Assembly (NCBI GenBank): GCA_021904315.1
Contig: CM038908.1
Coordinates: forward strand, 20,294,501 to 20,358,500
DNA: 64,000 nt
Reading direction: 5' to 3'
DNA from: Sphagnum magellanicum
Taxonomy: Eukaryota > Streptophyta > Sphagnopsida > Sphagnales > Sphagnaceae
Part shown: positions 1-12,297 of the stretch, piece after piece
Layout: each line of letters begins with the position of its first letter
How positions within the stretch are numbered: the first letter of the stretch is position 1
Notes under the pieces: generated by a model
Told to the model about the DNA's origin: nothing
What the model saw: the letters and a program-made list of their open reading frames with translations, nothing else
The model's database searches: none
Made by a program: the position numbers and the translations under genes

Positions 1-2214
1 GTAAACAAAGATATAAAACTGTCAAAAGTATAAGAATTTATGTTTGTTTCCAAAACAATTTGTAATAAGCCTTGCACCACAAACCAAAAGCAAAAAGAAT
101 TAAAACAAAAGAACAAAAAGCACGATATTGAAAACAAAAGAAATGACAATAAACAAAGGGAAAAAAACTTATTGAAAAAATTCGGCCTGAGATGAGCTTG
201 AGCCCCATTTTATTCTAGATTTAGGGTTTTCGTTTTTTTAGTCTAATGACAACACCCACAGCAATTTTTTCCCTTGTAACAGCCTACACCGGCACCCACA
301 GCTTTTTTTTTCCTTATAATGGCCTACACTAGCACCCACACTTTTGTTTTGATCCTTCTAACAACCTACATGTCTTAAGTCTACACCTTAAACCTAAACC
401 CCTTTCATATCCCATATCCAGGCACGGATTTAATATCTGCCCTATATGATTTAATATCATATTTTCAAAAAAAATATTCTGTTCAGATATTATATGAGCG
501 GATATCATTATTTTGAGATCCAGAGATAAGAATAAGGATTTCAAGAATAATATCCAGAGCGATATCCAGTCACGATATCCGGATTTTCAGGATATCCGCC
601 CGACACTGCTGTATAGGTAGGAGCAGTGAAAATCTATGTAGCAGCCGTGGAGGGGCTCAGGAAAAAAGAAAGACAGGGTGAAACTCAGAACAAAATTGAT
701 GGCTTTCTGAGTTTCACCCCGCCCCCCGCCCTTGAATGCTAATGTACTTTTTTGCACGTTTTTTTTTAATCTTACCCTGTGTATGACCAAACTCGGGGTA
801 CTCACGCTGTCTTTTCCTGACTTTTGGATGTCTCTATTGTCTCAGGAGTGATAACAATATTGTCTTATATTAACTCGCGCCACACAGATATGGTCAACCA
901 AACCAACACACTTCAAGTTCCAGCCTTCTTTTTTTTTGGCTAAGTTTAGTCAGTTGGCTATTTTTCTTTCGAAATGGCTAAAATATGGGTTAATTTTTTT
1001 CTACTTGCCAAATTTCTTCAGTTTTATTTTAAATATCTCCAGATTTCTTTATTGGGTTCTAGCATGAAGCCAAGAAATCATTTTTAAATTACTTTCATAT
1101 CCCATTAATAGCCAAATCTGGCTAAACTGTGTCATGGATGATGGCGAGCTCAGCTACATCACAAATATGAAAGAAAAATCCCACTGAACCAAAGCAATGA
1201 TTTTTTTTCAATTTTGTGATTTGACTCATGTGTTGATCATCCATAAGTATATATAGTCAAATTTGCCAATATTCAAAATGAGAAAGTAAAAAAATCTTAA
1301 GCACAATTTCATATTTTAGACAATTGTGGCAATATTTTATAAAAACAGCAAAAACTTGGATGAATTATTGGGAAAATGACAGAAATTCACCACCCAAAAA
1401 TCACTAAACCAAAGTATGTCATTTCTTTCTTCATTTTTCCAAGCGCTTCACTGCAGTGCATTTCTGAACTCAATTACAGGTCTGATTCCCAAAGCAAAGA
1501 GAGTCAAACATAAGAGTGTGACAGAACATTGGACGAGCACCATGTGCACAATTAAGTTATTGTAGCTATTGGAACAAGTGTTGAACAATCCAATTTCTTC
1601 AAAGGCTTGTGACATCGGAAAAACAAATGCCAGGACCACCAGTACAAAAGATTATACACAAAACAATTTTATGTTATTCAGCAATGTACTAGCATGAACC
1701 AACACTTTTCATTGGTACCTTCACCTTCTTGAGTGAAGCCTCCATTTCAATATTGCCTAGGGTTTCAGGGTGGCCCATTTATATGACCTGAGAAATGTTA
1801 TATTGTGACTCAGAAACCCCATCTAGGTTTAATCTTTAGAATCAACCCAAAAGAAACTTCTATTCTTTTTTCCTCTCTTTCTGGGAACAAATGGAGAACT
1901 GGATTGCAGAGAAGGAGATCCCCAAAAAAACACTTTGGGGTTTTCAATTTATACCATAGTACCACTGCGCCCTGAGTAAACCAGCACCCACAATGGTATG
2001 GTGTTAAAAAACCAAATTTTGGCTATCAACAAGATTTTATTTTTTGAAAATTAAAATTTTGGCAACCTACAGGAACCTACTATACCTAGAAATTATAATA
2101 AAATGTTTTTTGAAATCTGGAAATTGTAAACCCCCAAAAACCGACTTTATTTTTGGTTCCTTTTTTTAATAATCTCCAGCCAAAAAAACTGGTATGGAAA
2201 GAAACCCAAACTTT
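1..2214. other. Intergenic DNA with decayed repeats
   Basis: No gene is supported here. The stretch is AT-rich and homopolymer-rich. It holds a strong hairpin (676-719, listed separately). Around 1690-1730 and 1976-2000 it also holds sequences resembling the ends of the MITE at 24274-24481 (the words GAACCA-CACT and AACCAGCACCCAC). A short reverse-strand ORF at 1448-1639 has hydrophobic composition but no recognisable domain, and I do not call it. Confidence 0.5.
676..719. repeat. Perfect 15-bp stem hairpin in a dispersed repeat
   Basis: Positions 676-690 and 705-719 are exact reverse complements (GGGTGAAACTCAGAA) around a 14-base loop. A diverged copy, with matching flanks including the word GACAGGGTGAAACTCA, lies at about 23080-23230. 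Its stem is imperfect at 23100-23139. The shared flanks (a CAAACNGGGGTACT-type word follows both) show this is a dispersed repeat family and not a lone hairpin. Confidence 0.6.
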
Positions 2215-2477
2215 AAACTGGTCTCATTATTACAAGAATGGAAACTTGTCTCATAGGTATATGAATGAAAACATGTATTAATGAAAACCAGTCTCAAATA
2301 TGGATGAAAACTAGTCTCATACATGTCTTACACCTGAACATATGGAAACTAATCTCATATGTGAATGAAAATTATTATCATGTATGAATGAAAACTAGTA
2401 TCATACATGGATGAAAAGTAGTTTCATAAGTGGATGAAAAATAGTCTCATAAATGGATGAATGAATGAATGAAAAGC
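2215..2477. repeat. Minisatellite, about 23-bp unit, upstream of ASR gene 1
   Basis: About ten degenerate units follow the pattern ACTAGTCTCATACATGGATG plus AAA. The array ends in a short ATGA microsatellite (2456-2472). It lies about 560 bp upstream of the ASR start codon and just upstream of the GC-richer presumed promoter and leader at 2600-2750. Units differ by one to several bases, so the array is old. Confidence 0.75.
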
Positions 2478-2599
2478 TAAGACAATAAAGCTTTTTAGTC
2501 CACTCCTCTTGAAACATATGAAATAGTGGGCACTAGGTACCTGCTGCACACCTTTCCTCTGTTTTTCTTTTTTCTTTTTTTCTGGAAATTTCGAGTCAA

Positions 2600-3036
2600 C
2601 TTTCAAGCGCTTCGTCGCTTCGACAGAGCTGCCCCGCGAGAATCCGACGCAACGCGTTTAGACGTCGAGTTCTTCCTTTCGCTTCCGGCGAACAACTCCA
2701 CACGCTTCGCGACTGCGCATAAAGAATTGCAGCTCTCGTCAAAAAAAAATCCCTCAGTGTCGTTGATGCTAAAATCCGAGACTTGTTCTTTTGTTGTAAA
2801 AATCTGTAGAAAGATCTTGTACACCTGAAGCTGCAGGAGGACCTCTAAGATCTAGTGTTGTGTGCACTGGTCGTGTGATTGTAAGTCCGTTTAGTTCACA
2901 AGCTCGTGCAGGTTTTCAGCAAGTCTTTCGTCAGAACCGGATCATTAATCTCGAGCTAGAGTTGATCTTGAGTGGTCATACAGAGACTAGATTTTTGCAG
3001 GAGTGCCGGATAGTATATTTTTGCAAGATCGACATC
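2600..3036 (+). promoter_or_regulatory. Presumed promoter and 5' leader of ASR gene 1, with possible leader intron
   Basis: Composition changes sharply at about 2600 from AT-rich repeat to GC-richer, CpG-containing sequence. ASR gene 2 shows the same change at 19640-19800. A GTAAGT donor at 2881 and a TTTTTGCAG acceptor ending at 3000 would define a 120-bp leader intron. The second gene has a comparable leader intron ending in the same acceptor word. The open frame running in from 2860 upstream of the start codon is then leader, not protein. The transcription start cannot be fixed from sequence. Confidence 0.4.
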
Positions 3037-3876
3037 ATGTCGCACCATCATCATCACCATCGTGATGAGGAGGAGGAGTACTACAGACCTGATCGGTATG
3101 AGGAATACAGAGAGGAACGGTTTGAGGGTGGGGATTATGGAGTTCCTCCTCCTCCTCCTCCCTACGCGTATGAAGAGCGGGTGGAGTATGTGTATCCTCC
3201 TCCTGGTGAGTATGGGTACGCTCCTCCTCCGCCTCCTGTCGCCTATGGGTATAACCCAGGCTACGCAGGACAGTCGAGTGCACCTTACGGGTCCGGTTAC
3301 GGTGGAGACACGCAACCTATCTACCAAGAGGAGCAGAGATTGGAGCGTGTAAATGAACTCCGAGAGGAAGAGAGGAGGGAAAAGAGGAATGAGCACATGG
3401 CTGGCTTTGGTGCTGTTGCTTCCGGACTATTTGCTGCAGTAAGAAGATTGATGAACCCTGATCACATCTTTCCAGCTCCTCCGAACTTCAGAACGAATTT
3501 GCAATTTTTTTCTTTGATAAAATTTCGATTGTCAGAAGTTCTGATATAATTACTTGCCTATTGCGCACTAGCACATGCCGTTGTTTCCGTTGCTAATTAC
3601 TATGCTATCGATCCGTGTACATGTGTGTGGAACCTGATACTATTGTTGGTTGTGTTGTACTACTACTAGTATGAGGCGCATGAGGTGAAGGTGGACCCAG
3701 AGCATGCAGGAAGACACAGGATTGAAGAGGAGCTAGCAGCGGCAGCGGCTGTGGGAGCAGGAGGCTATGGCTTATATAAGCATCATCAGATCAAGAAACA
3801 CCACAAAGCTGAAGACGAATACTCTTACGAAGATCAGCAGTTTAGCGGTCACAAGAAGCATTCCTGGTTCGACTGA
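3037..3876 (+). CDS. ASR (ABA/WDS domain) protein, gene 1, two exons
   Basis: Abscisic-acid, stress and ripening-induced (ASR) protein. Family members are small hydrophilic proteins that act as chaperones in the cytosol and bind zinc and DNA in the nucleus; this role is known for the family and inferred here. Exon 1 is 3037-3438 and exon 2 is 3670-3876, with a phase-0 GT-AG intron, giving 202 aa. Residues 3-8 are six consecutive histidines. Residues 10-30 are acidic and Tyr-rich, and 34-92 are Pro/Gly/Tyr-rich. A charged helix-like stretch (about 96-120) leads into the ABA/WDS domain, which the intron splits after GLFAA. Exon 2 carries the hallmark [18 protein letters not shown], then [12 protein letters not shown] and a Lys/His-rich tail ending KKHSWFD. 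Typical ASRs are about 100-140 aa; the extra length is the low-complexity middle. The start was chosen because the His-rich N-terminus matches the family and gene 2. A possible poly(A) signal AATAAA is at 4261-4266. Confidence 0.9.
3439..3669 (+). other. Intron inside the ABA/WDS domain of ASR gene 1
   Basis: The donor GTAAGA at 3439 and acceptor CTAG at 3666-3669 give a 231-bp phase-0 intron. ASR genes typically have a single coding intron at this place in the domain. The equivalent intron of gene 2 is at 20596-20719, also phase 0. Confidence 0.85.
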
Positions 3877-4269
3877 TGAAACCAATCTCCAGGGAAAACT
3901 TGATCCTGCATCCATGCAGCTCGTCATGAGGACTAGTGTAACTAAGTACTACTCTGTAACACCAAATCAAGCTCCAATCTTTCTCCATACAAAGACTTTT
4001 TCAAGAATCTTCCAACTGTTGGAGATGATCACGGTACTGGATCAGCACCATTAAGATTTTTCTCTCATGATTTTGCTCTCCTCATGCATGCAGCAGGGCC
4101 TGATCATCATACTTCAAAAAAATCTATAATCAATTCGTGTATAGTGCACAGATCTTTTGAGAACTGTAATGACATTATTTGATGAAACCTAAACTAATCT
4201 TAAATTGCACTAGATCAGCTTGCCATTGTGGTGAGTTGAAGGCTTTGGTTTAATTTGTGGAATAAAAAT

Positions 4270-7200
4270 TTGGGTTTTACTAAATTTAAATTTCTGAAGT
4301 TTGGGGAGAGACATTGACTGTGGGTGAAGTTTTTGTTGTACCTATTTTTTTAATTTATTTATGGCACCCAAATGAATTCATTGATCACCCAAAGTAACCA
4401 ATTTTTGAGTCTAATCAGTTGCAATTATGAGCTTTCAATGTATGTGGACTGCACACTGGTTGAGGGTGGGGTGAGTGGTCTGGGGGATCCATTGAGTCTC
4501 ACCAGAAATTTTTACCCTTAATCCTCTTGACTAATTTTGTCAAAGGATCAATTATTATACATGTTACACTCTTTCCTTGGCAACCCAACCAGGGTCTTTT
4601 TTATTAAAAAAATTGTGATGTTCAAAATTTGGTGAATTTTTCCCCTTAAAAATAGTAAAATTAGTTGGATTTTCACTAGGAAATCAAAAGTTTCCCAAAG
4701 GCTTTGTCCAACGAATGTGAAGGAAAAAAAAAACACTGAGCATGGGCAATGTGAACTCAGGCTCATGTTCACCACTTTGTGTTCTTGAACTTTAAAATGC
4801 CCTCATGAGTACTCTCATGTTCAAATTTACTTTGTAAATATGATTCACTCGTCTTCTGCTATGGAAATTTAGTAATGAGTTTGGAACTGGTGGACAAATA
4901 ACACTTGGAGGTTGATGTACCAGCCCATTCAAATCATGCTTTTGCTTTATGGTCCCCTTCAAAAAACGTGGGACTCTCCAGTAACATGAAGGATGAATGA
5001 TATAACTTGTGAATGCAGTACATTGAGGGTATCATCTACAGCCCCAATCTGTGAGCATCTGGACATGTTTTCATTGGTGACGAGTGAAATGGTGGGACAT
5101 TTGTTGTTTCTTTTTAGAAAGGTAAGTAAATGGGCACAAGAACTCACAATTCAAAAAGACTCCCAGCTCGAACTTCATCCACTCTGAGATGCTTTCATCC
5201 ACCAAGATATGATTTCCCGCAACAACATACACCAACATTTCCCTGGAGTCTAGACAGTAGGTTCAACCCCCTCAATATGTAGAGATTTTCTATTGGTTAT
5301 TGCTGTAACTGGGGACTGAACTAAGAAATCAAGCAGATGATTAAGAAAGTCATAAGTCGTGTGTAAGAAACCCTAAACCCTAAACCCAATAGCTATGTTG
5401 TGCAGATACATCCTGATTCCATTTACCTGGAGCCAAAAAGTGCTTGTGCCCTGGGCATGAGCTTGATATGAGAGTGTGAAAACCTAGATGCTTTACCTCA
5501 CGCAACCTTTACTTTACCGAAAAAAATTGGCTGTGAATATCTTCTAGGCCACAAAACAGGGTGTAATGGGAGATAGGATGATTGGAGTTGAATGTCCAGG
5601 CCCATTGGGACCAATGTTGGGTGGGTAAATCTATTACTCACCTATACCTATAGGTATGTAAGTGGATAATTTTATACACTGCTCGGAAATTAGTAAGAAA
5701 ATAATTATCTTTTTATTACCCTACCTTACAATCTGGTAAGTAATTTTTTTATATTCAATGTTTACTTTATCCAGCTCATATGTATTTCAGATTTTCTTTT
5801 ACGTAGGTGCAAGTGATGTGTTAGGAGGAGGGCAACAGGTGAGTATATCAATTCTAGCTAAAATAAGATAAGCTAATATTTTCACATGAAATCTTGTTTA
5901 TGCTTGGCTCCTTCTACACTTAAAAATCAATGGTGGCCATATCTCCAGCTTTGGAAATTTCAGATCATTATGCAAAACAAACTAGAACCAGTGGTAGAAG
6001 CTACAACCGTGACCACATGATAGATGCACGAGACCAAGTTACTATTACCTTTTTTTTCTCTTCCTACATTAAGATCTTTAATTCTTCTCAGTAAATGATC
6101 AGCCATGAAAGGGCCTTTTATATTACATGTGTACTTTTCTCATACTAAGTGTTGGGAATTAGTTATGTGTATTATTATTGAAAAAAGAACAAATTAATGC
6201 CCTCCTTAATCTTTTCAAATTTATTAGAGAACCTTTCAAACATGTTTGAGAATTTTTCATTTTTACTCACATATACCAACATGGTAATCTTTGAAAAATG
6301 AGTATTTAATATATACCCTAACCCTTATCCTGTAGAAAAGGTAAATGATGGTCCTTTACTCTTATTTGGACTGAAAATTTTGAGTACTCTGTACCCATAC
6401 CTTTACTCAGATTGAATTTCTTAACCCATATACCCTTACCCAGCTGATATATAGTTTGGAAAATTGTCATATACCCTTTAAACTCAGCTGATATAATAAA
6501 ATTGATATACCCAGTCAACACCAATTGGTACCTGCAGCAGTGTTGCAAGGTGCTCGTGGGTTGAATTCAACACCAATCCATACTAAATCTTATCTACAAT
6601 AGGAATCATGGTGAGTTGAACAAGTCATTGAAAATCATGTGGGTGCTAGGGGATAACCATTGAGGGGAGGTTTTTAAAGTGCATGTTATCCCTCCTATAC
6701 CTTCAAGTGACCACCTCCAAAATGGAGACACACCTCCACCAACACCGATATTTGAACCTCTATGTGTGTTTATTACATCCAACATACAGCATTATTTGTC
6801 CCCCCATCCCCACCCATAAACATGAAAATGTGGACGGTATAAAAGTGAGAGACTATTTCAATGTCATCACCCAGGCCAGTCAGCATGGTTGGCCAATCAA
6901 AAGCAATTATTTCCTTCTAATGGACTTCTTGGAGGACACTGTACCTAGAGTGCATTTACATGCCCAAGCTGATTTTCACGCTATTGACAGATATATATCA
7001 TCCAAAATTTTACATACAGGCCACTTTCCTGCTGTGGGTGGAGATTCTCTTACATAATTCAGGTAAAGAGTCACTTCCTTATAATTGATTTTGCAACTCA
7101 AGCATTTCACTTTATTTTACTTCCTTAAAAAATATGTATTTTCACTCAAAGTCGCCTCTTCTAAACTCAATCCAATTCACTGTTGAATTTCTAAGCACCA

Positions 7201-7480
7201 AACTTGAACTGCTTTACACCTATTGAAAGGTTGTAAACCTTGGTGTGAAGGTCTCTATATATGTTATATTTTCTGGGTTATGCCTTATTACCCTATTTCC
7301 AGCCATGGTCACTTTTTCATTGGAGCAGCAAATTTAGCATTGCAACTCCCAACCCTTTCCCAAAGTTAAACTATTCCTAGAGCAATTCACAATGATTGGT
7401 TCATGGGGTGACCTTTAACATATTTGGGTTGGTTACATCAGCAAATAGAGTGGCTAAAGTGAGCAACACCAAAAAACAAA
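4270..7480. other. Intergenic DNA, no gene seen
   Basis: AT-rich sequence with scattered short ORFs that look like noise. At about 5371-5388 there are two and a half plant telomere units (CCCTAAA). At 6815-6915 a segment (around GTGAGAGACTATTT, CACCCAGGCCA and TTGGCCAATC) recurs in diverged form at about 48697-48840, so it is a dispersed repeat. The 124-aa ORF at 6683-7057 overlaps that repeat and shows no domain. Confidence 0.5.
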
Positions 7481-7483
7481 TAG

Positions 7484-8200
7484 TCATGAAGTGAATCCAA
7501 AACCAAGTGCAACACCGTGGCTACAGAATTCTAAAAAGGCCATGAAAGGAGTGAGCTTGGGCTTGAGGTTTATAGTAGAATATTCTCTGTCTTGGGGTCC
7601 CAAGACAGGGAATATTGGCTTGGGTTTGGGGGCAAACCCCATAAGATTCCCTTGGACATGGGCCTGCACATCTTACAAATTTTTGCTAATGTCATGTCCG
7701 ACACCTTGCATGGTTTTGTCCTGGGCCCTTGGTAACCTGGGGTCAATGGTAACAAGAAATGGGAATGAATGTATAATTTTATTCCTTATTTATACATGTA
7801 TGAAATAACACATCCACAATGGTCATCCATGAAGGCATGGTAACATTATGGAATTTGATTATGGCTTGGGTATGCAACAAGAAAGTTTTTTGGCCTAGAG
7901 TCTTGGCGCACATGTTCCATACCCCTCTTATCCTATTGGTTGGGGGGGGGAGATTGCCACATCCAACACCCCAGGTACCTTGATGCCGTTTTCTCCCAAC
8001 CCCATGACACCCATGATTAGGGTCCCAAGCCACTATGCCCCAAAGAGGCCATGAAATGAATGGGCTTGGGCTTGGGGTTTTAAATAGAATATTCTTTGTC
8101 CTAGGGTCCCATGGTGAGGAATATTGGCTTGGGCTTTGGGGCAAACCCCATAAGATTCCCTTGGACAATCACCTTGGACAATGGCCTTAGACACAATTTG
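7484..8200 (-). repeat. Inverted-repeat arm, copy B of a 0.7-kb repeat
   Basis: The reverse complement of this segment aligns along its length with 10255-10975. Within the arm, a roughly 130-bp module (words CCAAGGGAATC, GGGGTTTGCCCC and AAGCCCAAGCCCA, ending near TTTCATGGCC) occurs twice in the same orientation, near 8040-8170 and 7530-7660, about 509 bp apart. A short non-autonomous LTR element would look like this, but I could not find TG...CA ends or a primer-binding site. The class is left open. Confidence 0.7.
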
Positions 8201-9268
8201 TTAAACTATTAATTAGTTTTGAAGAATTCCAATGAAAAATGAAGTATTCCTGAATATTTGAAAAGGTTCTTTATTTTCTTTCACAAATGTTTTTTCCTCA
8301 AAAAAAAGTATTTTTGAAAATTCAAACATTTTTATGATTAATATAATCAGTGTTGAACCCACCCATTTATTATTAATTTGCGTATAATATATCATTGTCA
8401 ATTTCCTCAATCATCATTTTGATAATACCCTCCTTCGACCACTTCTGCACAAGAGTTGATTTTTTAAAATACTCAACTTGAGAATCACCTAATAAAAATG
8501 TCAAGGTTAGTTTATGTAAAAAAAACTTAAGGAGGAAACAAATCTTGTTCTTTTCAATCTATGTGCACATTTCAGAATGGCCAACTCACAATCTTTCAAA
8601 TTCAAGTTAGAAGTGGAGCTGAAATTGGAGAAGTGCAGCCAAAAGAAACTGATAGCTCAATATCATAGGACAGAGGCAGGGGCAACTTCAGCACATGTCT
8701 ACTGTTCATAATTAATTAATTTTGAATATTTAGTTTTAAAAATAAAATATTCCAGAATATTTCAAAAGATTTTTCATTTTCCTTCACAAAAAAATTGGTC
8801 ATCATGAAAAGTAAAATTTGTAAAATGTTAGGATTAAAGAATATATAATTTGTGCCAAAGCTGCCAAGGTACTATGGTAGTTTTTGAATTTAAGTTTTCA
8901 AGAACATGTTGGGAGGAAAGTTCATGGAAAACCAAAAATATCAAGAAAAATTGCAAGATTTCTATACAAGCTTCAAGTAGGTAGCCAAAAAAAAAAAAGA
9001 TTAATTTTTCTTTTCATATTTTTTAATAGTCAAATTTTGCTAAGTCAGCTTATGAGTGATTGCCATCTCATCAACATCACAAAATTGAAAAAAAATCACG
9101 AAAGGAAATATACAAATTGTTTTTTGTTTTCAGAATAGGCATAGTGGACCTAACAAAGTGAACTACATATGACAATAGGTCTTATACAATACACTAGTTT
9201 GAACCCCATGCCTAATGCACAAGTGTGCGTGTATTTGACGGTACATATTACAAAATTACAATTACAAA
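8200..9268. other. Spacer between inverted arms, no gene seen
   Basis: AT-rich DNA with long A and T runs. Around 8990-9080 there is a diverged copy of a dispersed sequence also seen near 1080-1210 (shared words GCTAA-TGT, ATCA-CATCACAAA). No coding sequence is supported. Confidence 0.45.
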
Positions 9269-9439
9269 CTACATTTCCAAAACCTCTTTATATACAACAT
9301 TCCGCATGTATCCATCGGGACCCTGGCCGCTGAAAATCTTGATGTTTGCACTGCTTGTGACCCATGAGATAGCAACATACAGCTGACCATGGGAATAGAC
9401 CGGAGAAGGCAAATATACCCCAACATTGTTCAACTTGTA
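9269..9439 (-). pseudogene. Helitron PIF1-like helicase, C-terminal fragment
   Basis: Read on the minus strand from 9439 to a TAG at 9269-9271, one frame gives NNVGVYLPSPVYSHGQLYVA, then AISWVTSSANIKIF, and near the end MRNVVYKEVL. This is the conserved C-terminal end of the PIF1-type helicase carried by plant Helitrons, including the SHGQLYVA motif. The usual SRVTS is SWVTS here. Nothing upstream continues the helicase, so it is a short relic with no transposition function. It sits between the two inverted arms. Confidence 0.8.
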
Positions 9440-10254
9440 AGTAAGTAATAAGTTACTTATTTAGTAGGTATCAATCTGTTGAAAATTATTTCTTTGTTTT
9501 TGTATGTTGATAAGTTCCAGTATCCAGACCCCCTCCCCGTTCATAATGGTTTGGGTTTCTGGTGCAACCAATTTTCACATGCATCATAATAATACCTTTG
9601 GCATCCAGCATATTATTATTATTGGCAAAATTGTTTTTTTGGGCAATCTGATCATTGTAATTACCAATATATCTATTAAGTTTGTGTGCTAAAATGGCAA
9701 CTGATATCCATTGCCATTATTATTATGGCAAATGCAAGCCTTGAAATTGCCAATATCTATTAAAAGTGTGCTTAACGGCTGCTCACTCTGGCATCCATTG
9801 AACTATAATAAAAAATTATGGCAATGTAAAAAGCATTGAAAATTTCCAATATTCTAAATAAAATTTCAAAAAAAAAAAAAAACCCCAACCCAACTCTTTC
9901 AGTTGTTGAGAAAGAAACAGGATGAGTGTACCTAAGTCCAAAAACCCCAAAAAATAAAAATAAAAATTTACAACACTAATATATATTATTCTCCGCCACG
10001 CCACATCTGTATTCCACTCTTTCTTCGCCCTGTTGGAGTAAACAGACCATGACAAAATGGATGAATGACTGGACGAATAGATGGATGACAGGACAGATGG
10101 ATGAAATGATGCTTCACGACGTCCTTTACTATATGTAATACTAAGAGAGGAAAGTTATACTTTTTTATTTTTCACTGATCATTGTTTAATCAACTAGGGT
10201 TTCGCATTGGTCTACACTACCAGTGGCAATGAAAGGATGAAAGAAATGAGTTTA
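9440..10254. other. Intergenic spacer with a short ATGGATGA-type repeat
   Basis: No gene is seen. A run of GGATGA/GGACGA words at 10057-10110 (GATGAATGACTGG, GATAGATGGATGAC and similar) forms a small simple-sequence array. The rest is AT-rich with A runs. Confidence 0.45.
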
Positions 10255-10975
10255 TAAGGTACCTCAAAAAACATGACATGACATTAACAAGGTTTGCAAG
10301 ATGTCTAAAGCTGCTGTCCAAGGGAATCTTATGGGGTTTGCCCCAAAGCCCAAGCCAGTATTCCCTGTCATGGGACCCTCAGACAAGGAATATTTTATTT
10401 TAAACCCCAAGCCCAAGCCCATTCATTTCATGGCCTCTTTGGGACATAGTGGCTTGGGGGTCCTAATCATGGATGTCATGGGGTTGGGAGAAAATGGCCA
10501 CAAGGTACCTAGGGGGTTGGATATGGCAATCTCCACCCCCCCCCCCTTCCAAAAGGATAAGAGGGGGTATCTACATGTGCACCAAAGACTCTAGGTCAAA
10601 AAAATTTCTTGTTGCATACCCCAAGCCATAATCAAATTTCATAGTGTTACCGTGCTTTCATGGATGACCATTGTGGATGTATTATTTCATACACGTATAA
10701 ATACAGAATAAAATTATATGTTTGTTCCCAATACTTGTTCCCATTGACCCCAGGTTACCAAGGGCCCTGGACAAAACCATGCAAGGTGTAGGACAAGACA
10801 CCAACAAAATTTGTAAGACGTCCAAACCCATGTCCAAGGGAATCCTATGGGGTTTGCCCCCAGGCCCAAGCCAATATTCCCTGTCTCGGGACCTCAGAAT
10901 AGAGAATATTCTACTTTAAACCTCAAGCCCAAGCCCACTCCTTTCATGGCCTTTCTGGAATTCTGTACATGGCCA
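10255..10975 (+). repeat. Inverted-repeat arm, copy A of a 0.7-kb repeat
   Basis: This is the plus-orientation copy of the repeat at 7484-8200. The internal 130-bp module occurs at about 10317-10445 and 10833-10960 (offset 516 bp). Between the modules both copies share a stretch around CATGGATGACCATTGTGGATG. The two arms are separated by about 2.05 kb. The ORFs in both arms arise from low-complexity CCCAAGCCCAAGCCC sequence and are not genes. Confidence 0.7.
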
Positions 10976-12290
10976 TGAATCCCAAGTACTTAGGCTATTG
11001 ACTCAACCATGTTCAATGGACATGAATCATATAACTACACAACACTAACACATTGTTGCAAAACCATGTTGAACCAAGACATTTTTTCACCCTTGATATC
11101 ACTTGAAAAATCTAGAAATGTGTCATATCATGTAAGCATCACACATGTCATTTGTAGATAATAATGTATGATATAATTGAAATGAGAAGTGCACCTAATC
11201 ACACCAAACAGTTTTATTTTTGGGGGTGTGGGGAAATGAGGGGCAAAATAAAGAAAATGTTACTTTTTAATCATTTTGAAGAAGTAGTTCAATAATCTTA
11301 ATCACTATTGTCACAATGCTAAGGGCAAAAACTATATATATCTTTGTAATAACATGATGTTATGGTCATCTTGTAACACTTGTCAATGTTATAAGATTTG
11401 TCATGGGCCTATTTAGGTGAACTTGACCCAGCCTTTTTCATCATACACACCTATTCATCATGGTCTTGCATAGCAATATCTTTGTTGGTTTGAAAATCAT
11501 AATTTTCAATGATGATGAAAATGCAATATCCTCATTTTTCTACCTACCATATTCATTAGTGACAATAAAAGGTGCAATATTTTTTTTTTAAAATCTTAAT
11601 TGTCAATAACAATTGGAGGTGCATCAATATGTTCATTTGTCAACCCACACTATTTTACAGTACATGTAAATGAATTAGTTTTACATTGTAATTTTAAGGG
11701 TTTCACACAACATGAAATGGCCTTACATGATTATGCACTTTCATTTACATGTTCAATGTTATACATGTGTTACATGCATGTGAATGGAACGCATACACTT
11801 AAATTTACAAAGAGTGTAAATAAAATTTTCAATTACATTTAAAAGGTGTGTATTAGGCCTTTTCTTTTGGGTGAAAACCTATCAAAAGGTGACATTCACA
11901 AACACCTTGTGACATTCCCATCGTAAAATTAGGGTAAAATTTCAGCCAATTCACCTAGTTTGCCTATTTAGAGTTTTTTTATTTATGGTTTCAATCTTTC
12001 TCTATTTTTTGACTCTTACAACCTATGGAAAGCTTTGTAATTCACATTTGTTTTAACATGTCTCACTCTACAAATCAATGACCACTTTGCAAATTTCCAA
12101 GAACCGTAAATTCAAGTCTTTATACCATTTTATTTTTTTTGCCCCTTCAAGATGAATCATGAGTGGGTCATCATCTTCCTTGCCACCAAACTATCTAATG
12201 ATAACCCACCTATCATCTAATTTGATTATGCTCTTAAAGATCTACCCAAGTGAAGCTCTAGAAAAAATAGAAAACTTCATGACCTGAAAG
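10976..12290. other. Intergenic DNA, no gene seen
   Basis: AT-rich sequence with no supported gene. The ORF at 11600-11842 has no recognisable domain. The right part may be the untranslated or N-terminal side of the hAT relic that follows. Confidence 0.4.
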
Positions 12291-12297
12291 TTTCAAA

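Noticed and set aside
2860-3036. N-terminal extension of the ASR gene 1 reading frame upstream of 3037
   Set aside because: It crosses a likely leader intron (2881-3000) and its residues do not resemble ASR proteins, while MSHHHHHH at 3037 fits the family and the paralogue.
2956-3396. Long minus-strand and +2-frame ORFs over ASR gene 1
   Set aside because: They are shadows of biased codons (GAG, CCT, CAT repeats) in the real exon.
7779-8168. 129-aa minus-strand ORF
   Set aside because: It lies within a repeat arm and its counterpart in the other arm is not kept open over the same length.
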